Shown: positions 34,118 through 46,175, counted from the stretch's first letter. The stretch: DNA of 64,000 nt from Ceratotherium simum simum (GCF_000283155.1 NW_004454178.1:3806960-3870959), one strand, 5' to 3'. Translations and numbers: made by a program. Notes: generated from the sequence alone by a model not told the origin.

Positions 34118-34510
34118 TCTTGGAGTAATATGTCAAAATGACAGCAACTCATAATGGAACAAGTGTGCTCTATATCTTTTTGTCTTGTCTCTATCAACAG
34201 CAGGTTCTTATGTCCTTAATGCTTATAAAACTCTCTAATCTTCTAAGTCCAGTTAAATTATTTGTTATAATTATTTCCCACATGGGTGATTTTTGTACAT
34301 TATTTAATACTACCAAATACACATTCACTCTTGTTACTTTTAAATTAATTTACAGGCAGCTTCATCAAGCTTTCGCTTGCCCTTTTATTCAGCTGAGAAG
34401 GATTAAAAATAATGTATTCTTAAAGAGGTTTTTTATTTGTTGTTCATTTTTACCCCACCCCTAAATAGACCTTGGTAATGTAATCATCACCTAGCACATG
34501 TTCAAAGTCC

Positions 34511-34624
34511 ACTCAAGGTTTGATGATTTCTTCACTAGCCATTGACGTAGCTTAGCCTACATTAAGGAGAGGAAGTTCTTACAGTACATAAACCATTGCT
34601 ATCCAGGTTATTTTAGAACATTTT
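34511..34624 (+). repeat. Diverged direct repeat, copy A
   Basis: Aligns with 34940-35054 over about 114 bases at roughly 70% identity by eye. Shared anchors are 'actcaa.gtt.gatgatt', 'ggaagttct' and 'attgctat'. The start-to-start distance is about 429 bp. Family unknown. Confidence 0.7.
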
Positions 34625-34939
34625 GTGGGCTTCAAAGATCATGTTTGCTCGTAGGAACCACCCTCCTCCCAAAGAACGAAAATTAAGGAGAAGTTTTCTT
34701 CTCTTTTTCTCTCTATGGACCAAGTGTAATAAAAGTTTTCACAAAAAGAAGTGGCCAAATTGGTATTTCCTATCTTTTGCTAATGCAGAATTCACTGAAA
34801 TTTGGATGACTACAAAGAAAAATGGTATCAAAATGCAGCCCTTGGAACAGGGTGTTCACAGGGGATTAGACTGAGGATTGAGGGTCCAGCTGCTGAAATG
34901 TAGGAAGAAAGACAGACAATGACTATGGATCATCAAAAT

Positions 34940-35054
34940 ACTCAAAGTTCGATGATTCCTTTTTTAGCTCTTGATGTATATTAATCTGTATTAAAAAAGG
35001 GAAGTTCTAACACAACCTAAGCTATTGCTATAAATTTTTTCTTAGAATTCTTTA
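34940..35054 (+). repeat. Diverged direct repeat, copy B
   Basis: Second copy of the unit at 34511-34624. The sequence after each copy may share weaker similarity ('aaatgca', then 'gggtgttca' at 34851 and 35140), which would make it an old tandem duplication of about 430 bp. Confidence 0.7.
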
Positions 35055-37207
35055 TGACTATGAAAGGCAAAGGGAAAGAAAACTGTGTAGTCAGAAAAAT
35101 CAGTTATGGTAAGCAGAAATGCAAGAGCTGTGCTTTAGTGGGTGTTCAGGATCCTCGCTGAGAAAAGAAAGAACAAGAGAAGATGTAAAGCAATAAAGGA
35201 AAAGGGCTTGTCAAGAGGCTTGTGGATGAAAAATAAAGTGGGGACAGATGGCTTACTGATTACAAATGTATATGCTTAAGAGACTATGGGGCATAATATT
35301 TGAAGTAAGAATTGACCTAAAACATCTGGACCTGTGGTTACTACTTATGACATATAGCTTTGACAAAGGAATCAGAACACTAGACTACAATAGTTCAGAC
35401 ACCAAAGTGTCCCTTTATGTAGCATTTTTTTTCTTATGTGTTGAGAAGCCTTACATCAAAATCCCATAATCTATTTGTTTCGGAATATTCTCTTTGCAAT
35501 TTACTTTATAAAATAAATTTTGGTTTGTTTTGTTTAATTTATTTTATAGTTACATTTCTCCTAATGAGTGTACGCTATATTCTATGATGTCAACAAAAAT
35601 TACTGGTACAAGGACTCCTTAAAAAAAGTTTTGACAGTCCTAATAAACTATGAGATGTCATTATCTTATGCAAGTTTCATTTTCCTTAATAACCACAGAG
35701 GTAGAGATTATCAGAATTCCTACAACACATTCAATATGGCATAAGTTTCAGTTTGATATTGCCTATTAAACTATATCCTAGCAAGATGCGAAAATCAGAA
35801 ATTTATTACAATTTGAAAAACAATTGTTAAATTATTTTTATCACAAAGTAATATTTAATAATGCATTGGGACAAAATAAAAGGAAACTGCCTTAGAGGAC
35901 TGAGAAAAAAATACCACTACGCTGCAAAGAGAGGCATAAATATAGACAGGCTGATGGGAAATAAAAACCCACCTTCTACTTAGTAGCTCTGTCATGCTCT
36001 TAACTGTGAGTTCTAGCAAGACCACAGCTGCTTGATTGCCAGGAGAAGAGGGCTACACAGAGAACCATCACAGAGTGCGGCACCATCTGGTGACAGAATG
36101 AATAAAAACCACAGATAGGGCTGACGAAATCTGCATGAATTCCATACCCAAGATAGGGGAGGAGGAAGCAAGGACTCAAGGTAAAGAGGGTTACGTTCCC
36201 TCATGTTTCTATCTCTGGCCCTCTCTCACATTTAATTCTAACAACCATCTTCCACACTAAGCTTCTCCCTCTCACTAGACTTACAGAATATCTAATTGAA
36301 GAAAAATCGGGTTTGTTTACCTTTTGCAAGAGAAGTAGATGCATTTTGAGAGAGTCTTGAAGCTTAGAACATTTCCCAAGATGTCTTCACTATCTATTAG
36401 GATTCAAAAACTCATTACTTTCCCTTCATTAAAAAAAGAAAAGAAAATCTAATACTTTTAAGATTTTACCACCTGGAGCTAGAATGTGGTTTATAGCCTC
36501 TTTATTATTTAATGTTGGAATTGCCTATATACCCTTGATGTGATGTACAGAGAAAGATGCTTATAAAATAAATGTAATGAAATGACATTGGAGAAATAAT
36601 TAACTAAGGATCAAACTACTTTTTGAAGATGCCCAGCATAGTCATGAGTAGAGTACAGATCAGTTCACCACAAATTCCTGTCCATCAACACAAAGCAAGG
36701 GCAAGAAAAGTCTTTTTGGTTTTGATTTGGTTTGGTTTGATCTGTTAATGAAAATTGTTCCAAAAATTGATACTTAAATGTTTGTTGTTATAATAAAAAA
36801 ACAATGAAGTCTGTGCTTCAAAAGAGGCTTTTTGCTTGGTGTTCTGTCCCTTTAAAGTCAATAGCTTTTCTGAATTCTCTGGCTGACCCTAAATAAGCAA
36901 TTCTGAAGGAGATGTTCTTGACTCTCCAGAAATCCATTAGGCGACGGGACGGAGCTAATCCTGTGAGTGTTTTACCTCACAGCAGAGGTGCGGTGGCTTT
37001 GGTGGATTACAGTCTCGCTGCCCTAATGGAATTCTTCTGAGCCCAGTGGGGGTGGGATAAAGGTTCTCGACCCCCCCTAAAAAAATTACAGCTCTGAAGT
37101 CTGGGATATGTGATGATTTTTGTTTTCCTAAACAAACTTTTTCACCTGTTTCAGTTAACTCGTACATTACTAGAAAAGCATTGGGGAACACAGAGGTAAA
37201 AGTAACC
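35055..37207. other. No gene or recognisable repeat
   Basis: A 2.1 kb stretch with only short open frames and no repeat family I can name. Confidence 0.4.
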
Positions 37208-37495
37208 TGATTTTATTCATTCATTCATTCGCTCACTCATTTATTCCTCTATTTATTGAACAGATACTAAGTGCCACGTACATCGTTAGGTAATAGAAAA
37301 CTAATGAAAAAAAAAGAAGAAAAAGAAAGAAAGGAACGTGGTTTCTGCCGTCGGAGTCTGTACCCCAGAGACTGAGGCAGACATTAAACATTGCACAAAT
37401 ATGGCCCAGTTCATTATTTCTGCATTAGTCTGAGGTTTAAGAAGGAAAAGTACTGGGTGAGAAGGAAGTATATACAGCAGGCCCTGATGTGGTAA
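37208..37495 (-). mobile_element. L2 3' end (probable)
   Basis: 'attcattcattcattcgctc' and 'atttattgaacagatactaa' plus 'gtgccacgtacatcgttagg' give the reverse-complement L2 terminus. 'gactgaggcagacattaaac' follows in L2 order. An A/G-rich expansion at 37305-37335 lies inside. Confidence 0.6.
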
Positions 37496-37509
37496 CATCT
37501 TTCATTTTG

Positions 37510-37715
37510 ATACAGTTTATAAAATGCCTTCACATGTGAAATCTCATTAAGCCCAAAGGACTACCCTGTGAAGAAGGGAGAGTGGTTATTAACATCGCTG
37601 CACAGAAGGCGAACTGGAGGCTCTGAGGCTGTGTATTTCACGAGGTCACACAGCTGGTGGACCTCAGTGCCAGCAGTGGGTTCAGGTCTCTCTTTCAACA
37701 CACTACCTGTCATTT
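37510..37715 (-). mobile_element. MIR SINE fragment
   Basis: Reverse-complement MIR: 'aatgccttcacatgtgaaat', 'ctcattaagcccaaaggact', 'actggaggctctgaggctgt', 'gaggtcacacagctggtgga', 'cagcagtgggttcaggtctc'. Core and head are well preserved. Confidence 0.75.
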
Positions 37716-38089
37716 AATGCCGCCATCTTTGAAAACGAAACATTTGAGGAAGTTGTCAATTATCTTGGTTGTCCCACACAGCAATAGTCTTCAGCAGAGA
37801 AACAGCACGTCTTAACATAGATTTATATTTAAGCCACTGGCCCAGAATTAATCAGCTCTTTTCAACTTAAAACTAATGGCAATCTGGGTGTAAATGTCTC
37901 CCTACTTCAAAATTGTAAAAAGGCTCCATAACTAACACTTTAGTAAGAAACAACTCCTGAGTTTCTCAGCTCTTTCCTCAAAATGGGAAAACATAGAAAT
38001 AATCACATTGTTAAGTATGATGAGTAGAACTAAAGAATTTCATTGTCTCAAATTTGTGCTAGGAACAGGCAGTTTTATTTTCTCCTCTT
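37716..38089. other. No gene or recognisable repeat
   Basis: Nothing recognised. Confidence 0.4.
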
Positions 38090-39480
38090 AAAATTCTTAT
38101 GTTATAAAAGTAGTAAATATATACCTAACTCTTTGTAACAAATTCAAACAATGGAAAAGGATGTAAGAGAAACATGATTGTCTCACTCAGCCCACTTCTT
38201 TCCACAGAGGTAAAAACCGTTAACACTGTTGATCAGGTAAACACGATTTGGTGTAGATTATTCCAGAAGCTTGTTTTATGTGTTAATTTTACTTTATAAT
38301 TTCTTGATATTACCAACAATGCCATAACAAATATCTTTGTTCATATTTTTTGTGCATTTACATAAGCATTACTGCACAATAGATGTCTAGGAGTAAAATT
38401 ACTGTTTTACTGTATTTCAATATGTTTGCACGTAGATTTTCGAGTACTGAAATAATTGTCCTCCCGAAAGTCTGTACCATCTTACACCACCAACAGCCTT
38501 ACATATGACTGCCATTCTTTTTTTTTTTCAGCTTTATTGAGGCATAATTGACAAAACTGTAAGATATTTAAAGTGTACAATGTGATGATTTGATATACAT
38601 ATGTGTACATTGTGAAAGGATTCCCTCCATTGAGTTAATTAACACATCTATCACCTCACATAGTTACCTCTTTTTTTTTTTTTTTTTTGGTGAGAACAGT
38701 TAAGTTCTACTCTCTTAGCAAATTTCAATTATACAATACAGTGTTATCAACTATAATCACCATATTTTACATTAGAACCTCAGAACTTATTCATCTTATA
38801 GCTGAAAGTTTGTACCTGTTAACCATCCTCTCTCAATTTCCCCCACCCTCCAGCCCTGGCAACCACTTTTCTGCTCTGTTTCTATGAGTCTGACTTTTTT
38901 TTTTTTTTTTTTAAGATTCCACAAATAAGTGATACCATGCAGTATTTGTACTTGTATGTCTTATTTCACTTAGGATAGTGCCCTCCAGGTCCATTCATGT
39001 TATCACAAATGGGTAAGAAGTACCCTCCTTCTTTTTTAAGGCTGAATAATATTCCATCGTATCTATATATACCACGTTTTCATTATCCATTCATCTGTGG
39101 ACAGGCACTTAGGCTGTTTCCATTCCTTGGCTATTGTGAGAGTAATGCTATAATGAATGTGGGAATGCTGTCCTTTTTAATGTGTGTAATCTGATGGCAA
39201 AAAATTCACTGTCATTTAATTTTCATCCACCTGATTAGTAGTGGCATTAAGTGTCCCATCACGTGCTTTTTATTTCTGTATTTTCTCTTCTTCATATCTT
39301 TTGCCAACTTTTTTATTTTTTGGTTCTTGTGGATGAATTTTTTTCTTATTGATTTGAAGGATTACTTTAAAAAATACAGATATGTATATATTTGTGTGTA
39401 TAATGTATATGTTGAAAATATTTTCTCCCAATCTGTCAATTATGTTTTAATTTCACTTATATTGTTTTGCACCATAGCTA
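38090..39480 (-). mobile_element. Old L1 (L1ME-type), split by younger L1
   Basis: Minus-strand old L1. Its 3' UTR ('acaaattcaaacaatggaaa', 'gtaaaaaccgttaacactgt') lies at 38090-38270 and ORF2 C-terminal text ('ataacaaatatctttgttca', 'gatgtctaggagtaaaatta') at 38300-38517. It continues after an insertion at about 39170-39480 with 'tttaattttcatccacctga', 'ttagtagtggcattaagtgt' and 'ttgaaaatattttctcccaa'. The two halves join in L1 order across the younger L1. Confidence 0.7.
38518..39169 (-). mobile_element. L1M (MA/MB-type) 3' end inserted in older L1
   Basis: Minus-strand L1. Poly(T) at 38518 is followed by 'cagctttattgaggcataat', 'gacaaaactgtaagatattt', 'gtgtacattgtgaaaggatt', then 'cagtgttatcaactataatc' and ORF2 C-terminal text 'ggctgaataatattccatcg', 'caggcacttaggctgtttcc'. 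Two long T-runs (38672-38688 and 38895-38912) lie inside. No clear target-site duplication remains. Confidence 0.8.
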
Positions 39481-40209
39481 TGTTGTACATGTTTAGGCAG
39501 CTATGTTGGATATTTCTTGGGTTTTTTTTGGTTGCTTTTGGCTGTCTAACACTCATTCCACATATTTTAGGATAACAGACTGATTTTCTCTTCCCCATTT
39601 GATAATCTGATGGCACCACTGATCAAGATGCTCTACCCTCTTATAACCTGTGTGCTGACATAGGATTTATATTATTCACTGGACAAAATCCATTTGCTTT
39701 ATAATGAACAGGATTCATTTGCTTCACTGTGGACATGAAACATCTGCACCATCATCAGCCTTCCACAGGCTAACTTTCATCTCCAGAGTCGCTAAATAAA
39801 CTGACCCAAGACAATCAAATGTTCACACCCCCATAGACTCAGACAATCCCAGAGAGTCTGCTAGACAACACTCTGTATTCTACTGAAAGACAGTCATTTT
39901 TCTTGCCCTGTTCAAAAGTCTTTCACAATAATAACCCTTGAGTCGCTGTCCACACCATCTATGCCGGTCACCAGAGTCAGGTGGATTCTGTGATGATACA
40001 CACTCATCTTGAAAATGGTGAAATAACTGATTCTTGGTCTATTCTTTGCAAATGCATTAATTCACGCATTCTACAAATTCAGCCACGTACAAGACAAAAA
40101 GAATAAAACGCAACTTGTTTTTATAATATCCTTTAAAAAGTGTAAAAGAAAAAAATTGCTTTATTTTTATATAAAAAATGACCTTGGATAAGAAACCAGA
40201 TTCATTTTT
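39481..40209. other. No gene or recognisable repeat
   Basis: Nothing recognised beyond the tail end of the old L1. Confidence 0.4.
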
Positions 40210-40325
40210 GTCTCTACGACTTTATTTGAAAAAGGAAATAATCGCCCTGCTTACCTTAGAGTCATTGAAAGGATTAACTAAGATAACATATGTGACGCGT
40301 TGAAACGTATAAATTACTTTACAAA
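40210..40325 (+). mobile_element. MIR 3' half
   Basis: 'gaaaaaggaaataatcgccc', 'tgcttaccttagagtcattg', 'aaaggattaactaagataac', 'atatgtgacgcgttgaaacg' match MIR positions after the core ('aaaatggggataataatacc', 'gaggattaaatgagataat'). Confidence 0.6.
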
Positions 40326-40344
40326 AGCAAGTTATTTTCTTTGC

Positions 40345-40525
40345 AGTTAAGCCATATACTGGAGAAGACAAAGCAGGGGGCTAGGAGCCAAGAGACCTGA
40401 AGTCTAGTACTTTTCCTTCCATAAACTAGTTGTTTAAATTTGAGTAAGTACTAAACCTCTGCTTATCTGTAAAATAAGAGAATTAAAACCTCCGATTCTT
40501 TCCAGTCTGAAATTAACCCAGTTCT
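40345..40525 (+). mobile_element. MIR-type SINE fragment
   Basis: 'gggggctaggagccaagaga', 'cctgaagtctagtacttttc', 'actagttgtttaaatttgag', 'cttatctgtaaaataagaga', ending 'gattctttccagtctgaaat'. Head-to-core order of a MIR-family SINE in plus orientation. Confidence 0.65.
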
Positions 40526-40579
40526 TAAAACATTAATAGAAGACAATAGAAAAGAAAAACACAAAGGTAATTTTTTAGA

Positions 40580-40682
40580 GAAAATCACCAAGTGTTTATT
40601 GACTGCCTGGCCTGTGATTTAACAATGAATAACACCTAGATCTTGCTCTCAAAGAGCTTACCTTATTCCTAAATCCGTGTTT
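40580..40682 (-). mobile_element. L2 3' end remnant (probable)
   Basis: 'aagtgtttattgactgcctg', 'gcctgtgatttaacaatgaa', 'tcaaagagcttaccttattc' are diverged forms of the reverse-complement L2 terminus. Confidence 0.5.
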
Positions 40683-41199
40683 AGAAATGAAATAGGCATT
40701 TGGGAAGAAGAAAGAGACTCAGAGGGGAAAAGTAAGGACAAACGGGGACCTCCTGGCACCTCTGCATCTGCTCTGTAGCACTTTTAAGCAACAACCTGCA
40801 GAGCATTAAGGCTGCATCACTTCTGCCCCCCAGATTTCACGTAAAATGTCCCTCCCAGCCAATCCTGATCTGACACATAGAGAAATATACTTTCAATGTA
40901 GCTAAATCGACAGTAGGAAAGCACCATGATCTATTCTTTGTCAATTTAGCATGTATATACCCCTCTTCTAACCATATTTAATTTGTAAGTAAAGATAATA
41001 GCAAAAGCATGCTTCCATACAACATCATGCAACCATCACATATACAACTAAAACTTGCTAACCCTCCCTCCAAAAGAGAATGCAAAGTCACTCTGTCCAT
41101 ATTTAAATGATGTCTGTTCCTCTTCTGAGGCACCTACTGATACCTTGTAATTTTAATTGACAAACTGATACATAAGGTTAACCACTATTAACACATTTT
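40683..41199. other. No gene; region next to a provirus
   Basis: An LTR would be expected near here for the minus-strand provirus that follows, but I cannot identify one with confidence. Confidence 0.35.
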
Positions 41200-41289
41200 A
41201 TTTGGTACAGAAATGGGAGGGAGGTCTAGGCTATAAGGAGCCTTGCCTGTATGAGGTGGTTGTATTTTTTCATTAATTTTTATCATAGG

Positions 41290-41640
41290 ATATAAGTACT
41301 AAGAGGCTCCACAAGGGATCTCCTGAATTCCAGACATACTTCTTGCCCACCTTATGTAGCAGCAGCCCAATTTCCTTTGATAGCCATGATCAATCTCTCT
41401 AGCTAGTATAGCATAATCCCCTTTTTTTGCCTTTTTGTTCACTGGCATGAGGAGCCCAAGGTGGAAAAGTGGCACTTTCAATTTCTAGTTTAATGAAACC
41501 ATTCTTGTGTTGCTCGGTGGAAGCATTTCTCCCTCGGGAACAAAGATCTTTAGACCAACAAAGCCCAAAGCTGTGGAGATGGAGCAAATATTTTGCTAGT
41601 GGGTCATTAGAGGTAAGCAAGAGGAGCTATTTCCACTCCC
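41290..41640 (-). pseudogene. ERV-L dUTPase-like remnant
   Basis: Two overlapping minus frames (41620-41399, 73 codons; 41481-41299, 60 codons) contain NDPLAKYLLHL and then NKKAKKGDYAILAREID, in the order of the dUTPase-like domain after integrase in ERV-L. A frameshift near 41440 separates them. Confidence 0.65.
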
Positions 41641-41649
41641 AACCCTTGG

Positions 41650-42300
41650 TTCCCAGAGCCAAGAATCCTAGCTATGGAGAAATAGCAACCTGTGTCAGTG
41701 GTTTAGAGTATATACCACATCTTCAAAGACCTTTCCATAGCTTCACATTGTGCCACCCAGCTGGTGCTATAACTGAGCCATCAAAAGGCCACTCAAGCCA
41801 GCTGCTTCAGGGTGATAGGGAACGTGGTAGGGCACGAGCCACTGCTGCACTTGCTGCACTTCATTTACTATGAAGTGCGTTTTTGGTAAGAAGCAATGCC
41901 ATGTGGAATGCCGTGATTGTGAATAACACATTCTGTAAGTACATGGATGGTGGTTTTGGCTGAAGCACTGCAGGCAGGGAAGGTAAAGCTATATCCAGAG
42001 TAAGTGTGTATTCCATTGATAGCAAAGCCCTATCTCCTCCGTGATGGAAGTAATCCAGTGTAATCTACCTGCCACCATGTGGCTGGATGATTCCCCTGAG
42101 GAAAGGTGCCATGTCAAGGCTCAATGTTGGTTTCTGCTCTTGGCTGGTGGGACAGTTAGCGACGGCGATAGCCAGATTAGCCTCGCTGAGTGCAAGTTCA
42201 CGTTGCTGAGTTTGTGCATCGCATTCATCCTGCTGCTGTGCTCACTTCGTTCACAAGCCCACGGGGCAAGGACGGGGTACTAGAGAAAGAGGCTGACTCA
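41650..42300 (-). pseudogene. ERV-L integrase remnant
   Basis: The minus strand retains a QVDYTG phrase near 42050 (first catalytic Asp of the DDE core), HGIPHG near 41900 and YHVPYHPEAAG near 41790, but in different frames with stops between. The usual second Asp and Glu cannot be placed in one open frame. Inactive. Confidence 0.7.
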
Positions 42301-43399
42301 CACCCACAGAATAGGTCATCCTGTCCAGCCTCTTCTGCTGAGGCTGCTCCTTGGTGAGCATTCACATCTGACACAAATATCTTCACACTCTGTGCCCATT
42401 CAGAGAGGTCTAGCTACATACATCTTCCCCTATCTCCTCCAATTTCCAGTTTTCACAGTGCTTGCATTGTATTTCTTTCAAATCCATGACCATTCAGCTA
42501 AACCACTAGCTACGACCCATGAAGCAGCATAGATTCAGGTCTCTGCTCATCTCTCCTTCCAGGCAAAGTGAACAACTGGGTGTACCGTTCAGTGGTCAGA
42601 CCACTGAGAAGATTTCTCTTCCTCACTGTCCCTCAGGGTCACCCCAGAATGAGGCGGTAGTGCTCCAGCTATCCACTTTCAGAGGATGCCAGCATATCTT
42701 GCAGAACTGTAATGTGTAGACTGGGCCTCACTTTCTTTTTTGTCAACTGGTCATAGGGAACTCCCCATGAGACCTTAGGTGTAAATTGAAAGGAGAGGCA
42801 ATGTAGCCAGTGTAGGGGCCATGGGCACCTGTACCACTGAAACATGCAACTTATTTATTCATTCAGGACCTGCTTGAGTCTGATACTGTACATACCACTT
42901 CTATATGATGATGTGTGCTGCTGTGCACACTCAAGTTGGGGATTGCTGAGTCACAAGATGCACAATCAGTTCACATGATTACCTAATGTCTCTAAGTGGC
43001 TCAAACGTCCAGTCTCTGCTAGGGCTCAAACCAAGCTAGAAGTTGTTTCTCAAAAGAATCGTTGTCAGAGGACCTTTATTCCCAAATTCTAAAGGTCTGC
43101 ACTGTGATACATCTGTAAGGGTTTGCTAAAGACCTTTCCAACACAGACACTTCCAATCCCAGCGGATCTCCTGGTCAGATGGGCCGAGTGGTAGAGCAGC
43201 TCACACAGCTCGGGACGTGTGGCACAGACTTCTCTTGCTCTGCATCCCATTCAAAACTGGCAACATTTCAAGTTTCTCAGTAAATATGTTGGAGTCGCAG
43301 GCCCAAAGAGGCCCACTAGGTATTGTACCTCTTTCTTATTGGTAGGGGGTGCTAGATGTAGCAACTTGTTCTTCCCCTTGGGAAAGATACATGGATCCC

Positions 43400-44150
43400 T
43401 AGAAATTTCTCCAAAATGGCAGGGTTCTGAATTTTTGTAAATTTCCCATGTTCTGGCATATGTGTGTCCTACCTAAGGGTCTTAAGTACTTCATACTCTC
43501 CAGGTCCAAGCAGTGTGATATCATCAATGAAATGAACTAGCATGATGTCCCCTAGAATGAAGAGATGATCAAAGTCCCCGAAGATGAAATTATAAGCAAG
43601 AATTGTAGATTTGGTATAGCCCCGAGATAGGACAATATTTTTTGCCCTGCCCATTTAACGCAAACTGCTTCTGATGGTTGCAGAATATATCTTCAGAGAC
43701 TATAGCATTTTCCAGGTTAATATCTGTATATATAGGTGCCAGGGGATGTGTCCATTTACCTCAGGAACAAAAATCACATCTGGAACAGCAGCTACAATTG
43801 GAGTGACCAGCTGATTAAATTTATTATAATCTACTGTCATTCTTCAAGGTTTATCTGTCTTCTGCACAGGACAAATAGAGAAGCTGAATGGGAATATGGT
43901 AGGAATCACCACCTCTGCATCTTTCAAGTCCTTGGTGATGTCACTAATCTCTGAAATCCCTCCAAGAATGAAGTATTGCTTTTGGTTTACTATCTTTGTA
44001 TGCAGAGCCAGTTGTAGTGGCTTCCACATGGCCTTTTCTGCCTTAATAGCCAACAAGAGGATTCCAAAAGTTACTAAGTACATTCATTCTCAATTCTGTG
44101 TTCTGAATCTGGGAGAAAACTTCACAGGGAGCATTTGAGGACACATGCTG
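43400..44150 (-). pseudogene. ERV-L pol reverse-transcriptase remnant
   Basis: Broken RT segment of the provirus. Two separated minus frames (44083-43844 and 43654-43469) carry the N-terminal and palm parts. A stop follows PVQKTDKP, and further frame changes lie between the parts. The FIDD motif is the only catalytic signature kept in an open frame. It cannot encode an active enzyme. Confidence 0.8.
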
Positions 44151-45579
44151 AACTCATTGCATTTAGGGACACTCTGGGCCCAAGCCAATATTCCATCAAT
44201 TACCCGACCCTCTTAAGCCCCTATTCAAACCATGGTGGTGTTTGACCAGGAATTCATGTCATTTCAGAGACAGGGTCTAGTAATCCTTGAAAAACCTGAT
44301 TATTTACACTTTCCCTATATCAGTCACGTTGGTATGCGACCTCAATTCCCTTTGGGGAAGGCTAGCAGGAAGAACGTCCTATAAATTTTTGGCTCTGTAG
44401 TGGGGTTCTTCCTCAAGGGGATCTGGCCTCCCCTTTGTTCAAGGTACTCTACATCTGTTAACTGATTCAAGTCTGGGAGTTGGTCGAAGGATTGATCACA
44501 GCTGTCTGTTGTGGTAACTCAAGTCAGTCTTTTGTTCACAAGACCTAGAGCTTTTCCACTTTATTAAGTAGGATTTTAGTAGGCTGCCAATTGATTTCAG
44601 TTCTAGAGACATCATTATCATCTAGCCAAGGTCAAAGATCTCTGTTGGTTAAGTCATCCTAATTACTGCCTTGGCTCTGCTACCCATTGTAATCATCATG
44701 TGCACATTGTCTTTGGTGATTATGTGTTGCCACTTCGCTGTTGCCATCCAGGAATTCCCATTATTTCCAGTGAATTCCAGGAGTTCAGTTTTATGGCAAG
44801 AATTCCCCTACTGTTCCTGGCCTATAGAGAATATACACTACAGACCTCTTCAAGGATGCCGCATGAATGTATTTCTTGCAGCCTTGCACAGCCTTGGTAG
44901 AGAGAGTGTTCTCTTGACCTTCCCAAGGTTAAGGGGTGTGTGAGCAGGTCTTATATAATAAATCTACTCTAGCATTCCAATCTCACTAAGCCTTTGGATA
45001 CCTTTCTCTATAGGACATCGAGAAAGCTCTAGCATTACAACTTTATTTAGTATAAGTTACCTTTGGGTCTAGGTTTCAGTGAACCAATCAACCAAATTTT
45101 TAGACTCTCTCTTTGCTACTCAATGTGTCATCATTATCTCAGAATCTCTACGTAGTGCTCCCTTATCAACAAATTCACCTTGATTCAACATTATTTCCTT
45201 CCACCCTAATCCACTTTGCTTAGCTGGAAATTTTTAACTACAATCACATTGTTTTATTTTTCCAAGTTTTCCAGTACATGTAAAAGCAAGCAATCAATCC
45301 CATTATGCACCTTATTTTCACTAGAATGTTCCATAGCAGAAAATTGATCATCCTAAAGCCTTGCCTACTATACACACTTGGTTAGAGGTGTTAAAAGTGA
45401 TCATTTAAATCCATTGACTGCCTTGTCAATGGATTGCTGGTGTCACTTTTACCACTAGCCACAGTAACATTGATGATGCCTTTAAATATAAGATCAGAGA
45501 ACCGGTTCAGATAATCATCTTTAAGGTTCTGTTGCCCTGGAACCTTAAAGGTTCCATTACCAAAGATTTTAGCAATTAG

Positions 45580-45935
45580 TGTTTAATCAGGGAAGCGGAA
45601 CAACTGTGATATTATAAATAAATAATTTATTATATTAATTACATCTTATACAATCATGGAAGAAGCTGAAGAAGTCAAGGTCTGAAAAAGATCAGAAAAA
45701 AGTCACTAACCAGCCCTGGCATGAGTGAACCAGTTGAGATTTCAGGAAGCTCAGCACGGCCGCCTGTTGATGTGGACCAGGAAGTAGGCTGGTGCAGAAC
45801 CTATGGGAGATTTGTAGTCCTTCACGGCCACTGCTTCCGTGATTTCACAGCGAAGCCTCTGCTGGTGGGCCCGGCACAGCTCTGATCAGAAGCAGCAGCG
45901 GCTGGGAAGGAGAACTGGATGCAGAACGGGAAAAG
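45580..45935. repeat. Repeat-like block next to the provirus, family unidentified
   Basis: Begins 'cagggaagcggaacaactgt' and includes 'tatacaatcatggaagaagc', 'tgaaccagttgagatttcag', 'ggtgcagaacctatgggaga' and 'tgggcccggcacagctctga'. It looks like a dispersed repeat, and its position at the 5' side of the minus-strand ERV-L would fit an LTR, but I see no primer-binding site and no TG...CA ends that I trust. Confidence 0.4.
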
Positions 45936-45949
45936 GCAAGAACACGGTG

Positions 45950-46175
45950 AGAGAAGTATGTGCAAGGTTCCCAAAGTAGGAAACAGTTTGGACTGTTTAA
46001 GACAGTGAAGGAGAGCAGTGTGGCTGGAAGTAGAAGAAAAGAGTAGAAGGTTAATTCAAGATGACGTTGGAAAGAGAGAAATGAGTCAAATCACGTAGGG
46101 CCTTATAGGAAATGGCGTTATTCTAAGTGCATTGGAAAACCATAAAAGGGTTAAAGCTCCTAAATGTGGCCATTA
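45950..46175 (-). mobile_element. L2 LINE fragment
   Basis: 'ggagagcagtgtggctggaa', 'aatcacgtagggccttatag', 'ttattctaagtgcattggaa' and 'aaccataaaagggttaaagc' are reverse-complement L2 coding text. Confidence 0.75.

Larger units (their letters stand above)
41200..45570 (-). mobile_element. Degraded ERV-L-type endogenous retrovirus interior
   Basis: A minus-strand provirus interior of about 4.4 kb, inactive and full of stops and frameshifts. Reading from high to low coordinates the order is gag-like, reverse transcriptase, RNase H, integrase, dUTPase. The RT palm shows VHFIDDITLLGP within the minus frame 43654-43469 (FIDD stands for the YXDD active site), and the N-terminal RT part has the PVQKTDKP phrase near 43850. 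Integrase core phrases (HGIPHG near 41900; YHVPYHPEAAG near 41790) follow, then a C-terminal segment at 41620-41299 with NDPLAKYLLHL and NKKAKKGDYAILA, resembling the dUTPase domain that ERV-L carries after integrase. No envelope gene is seen, as usual for ERV-L. No intact frame is left. Confidence 0.85.
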
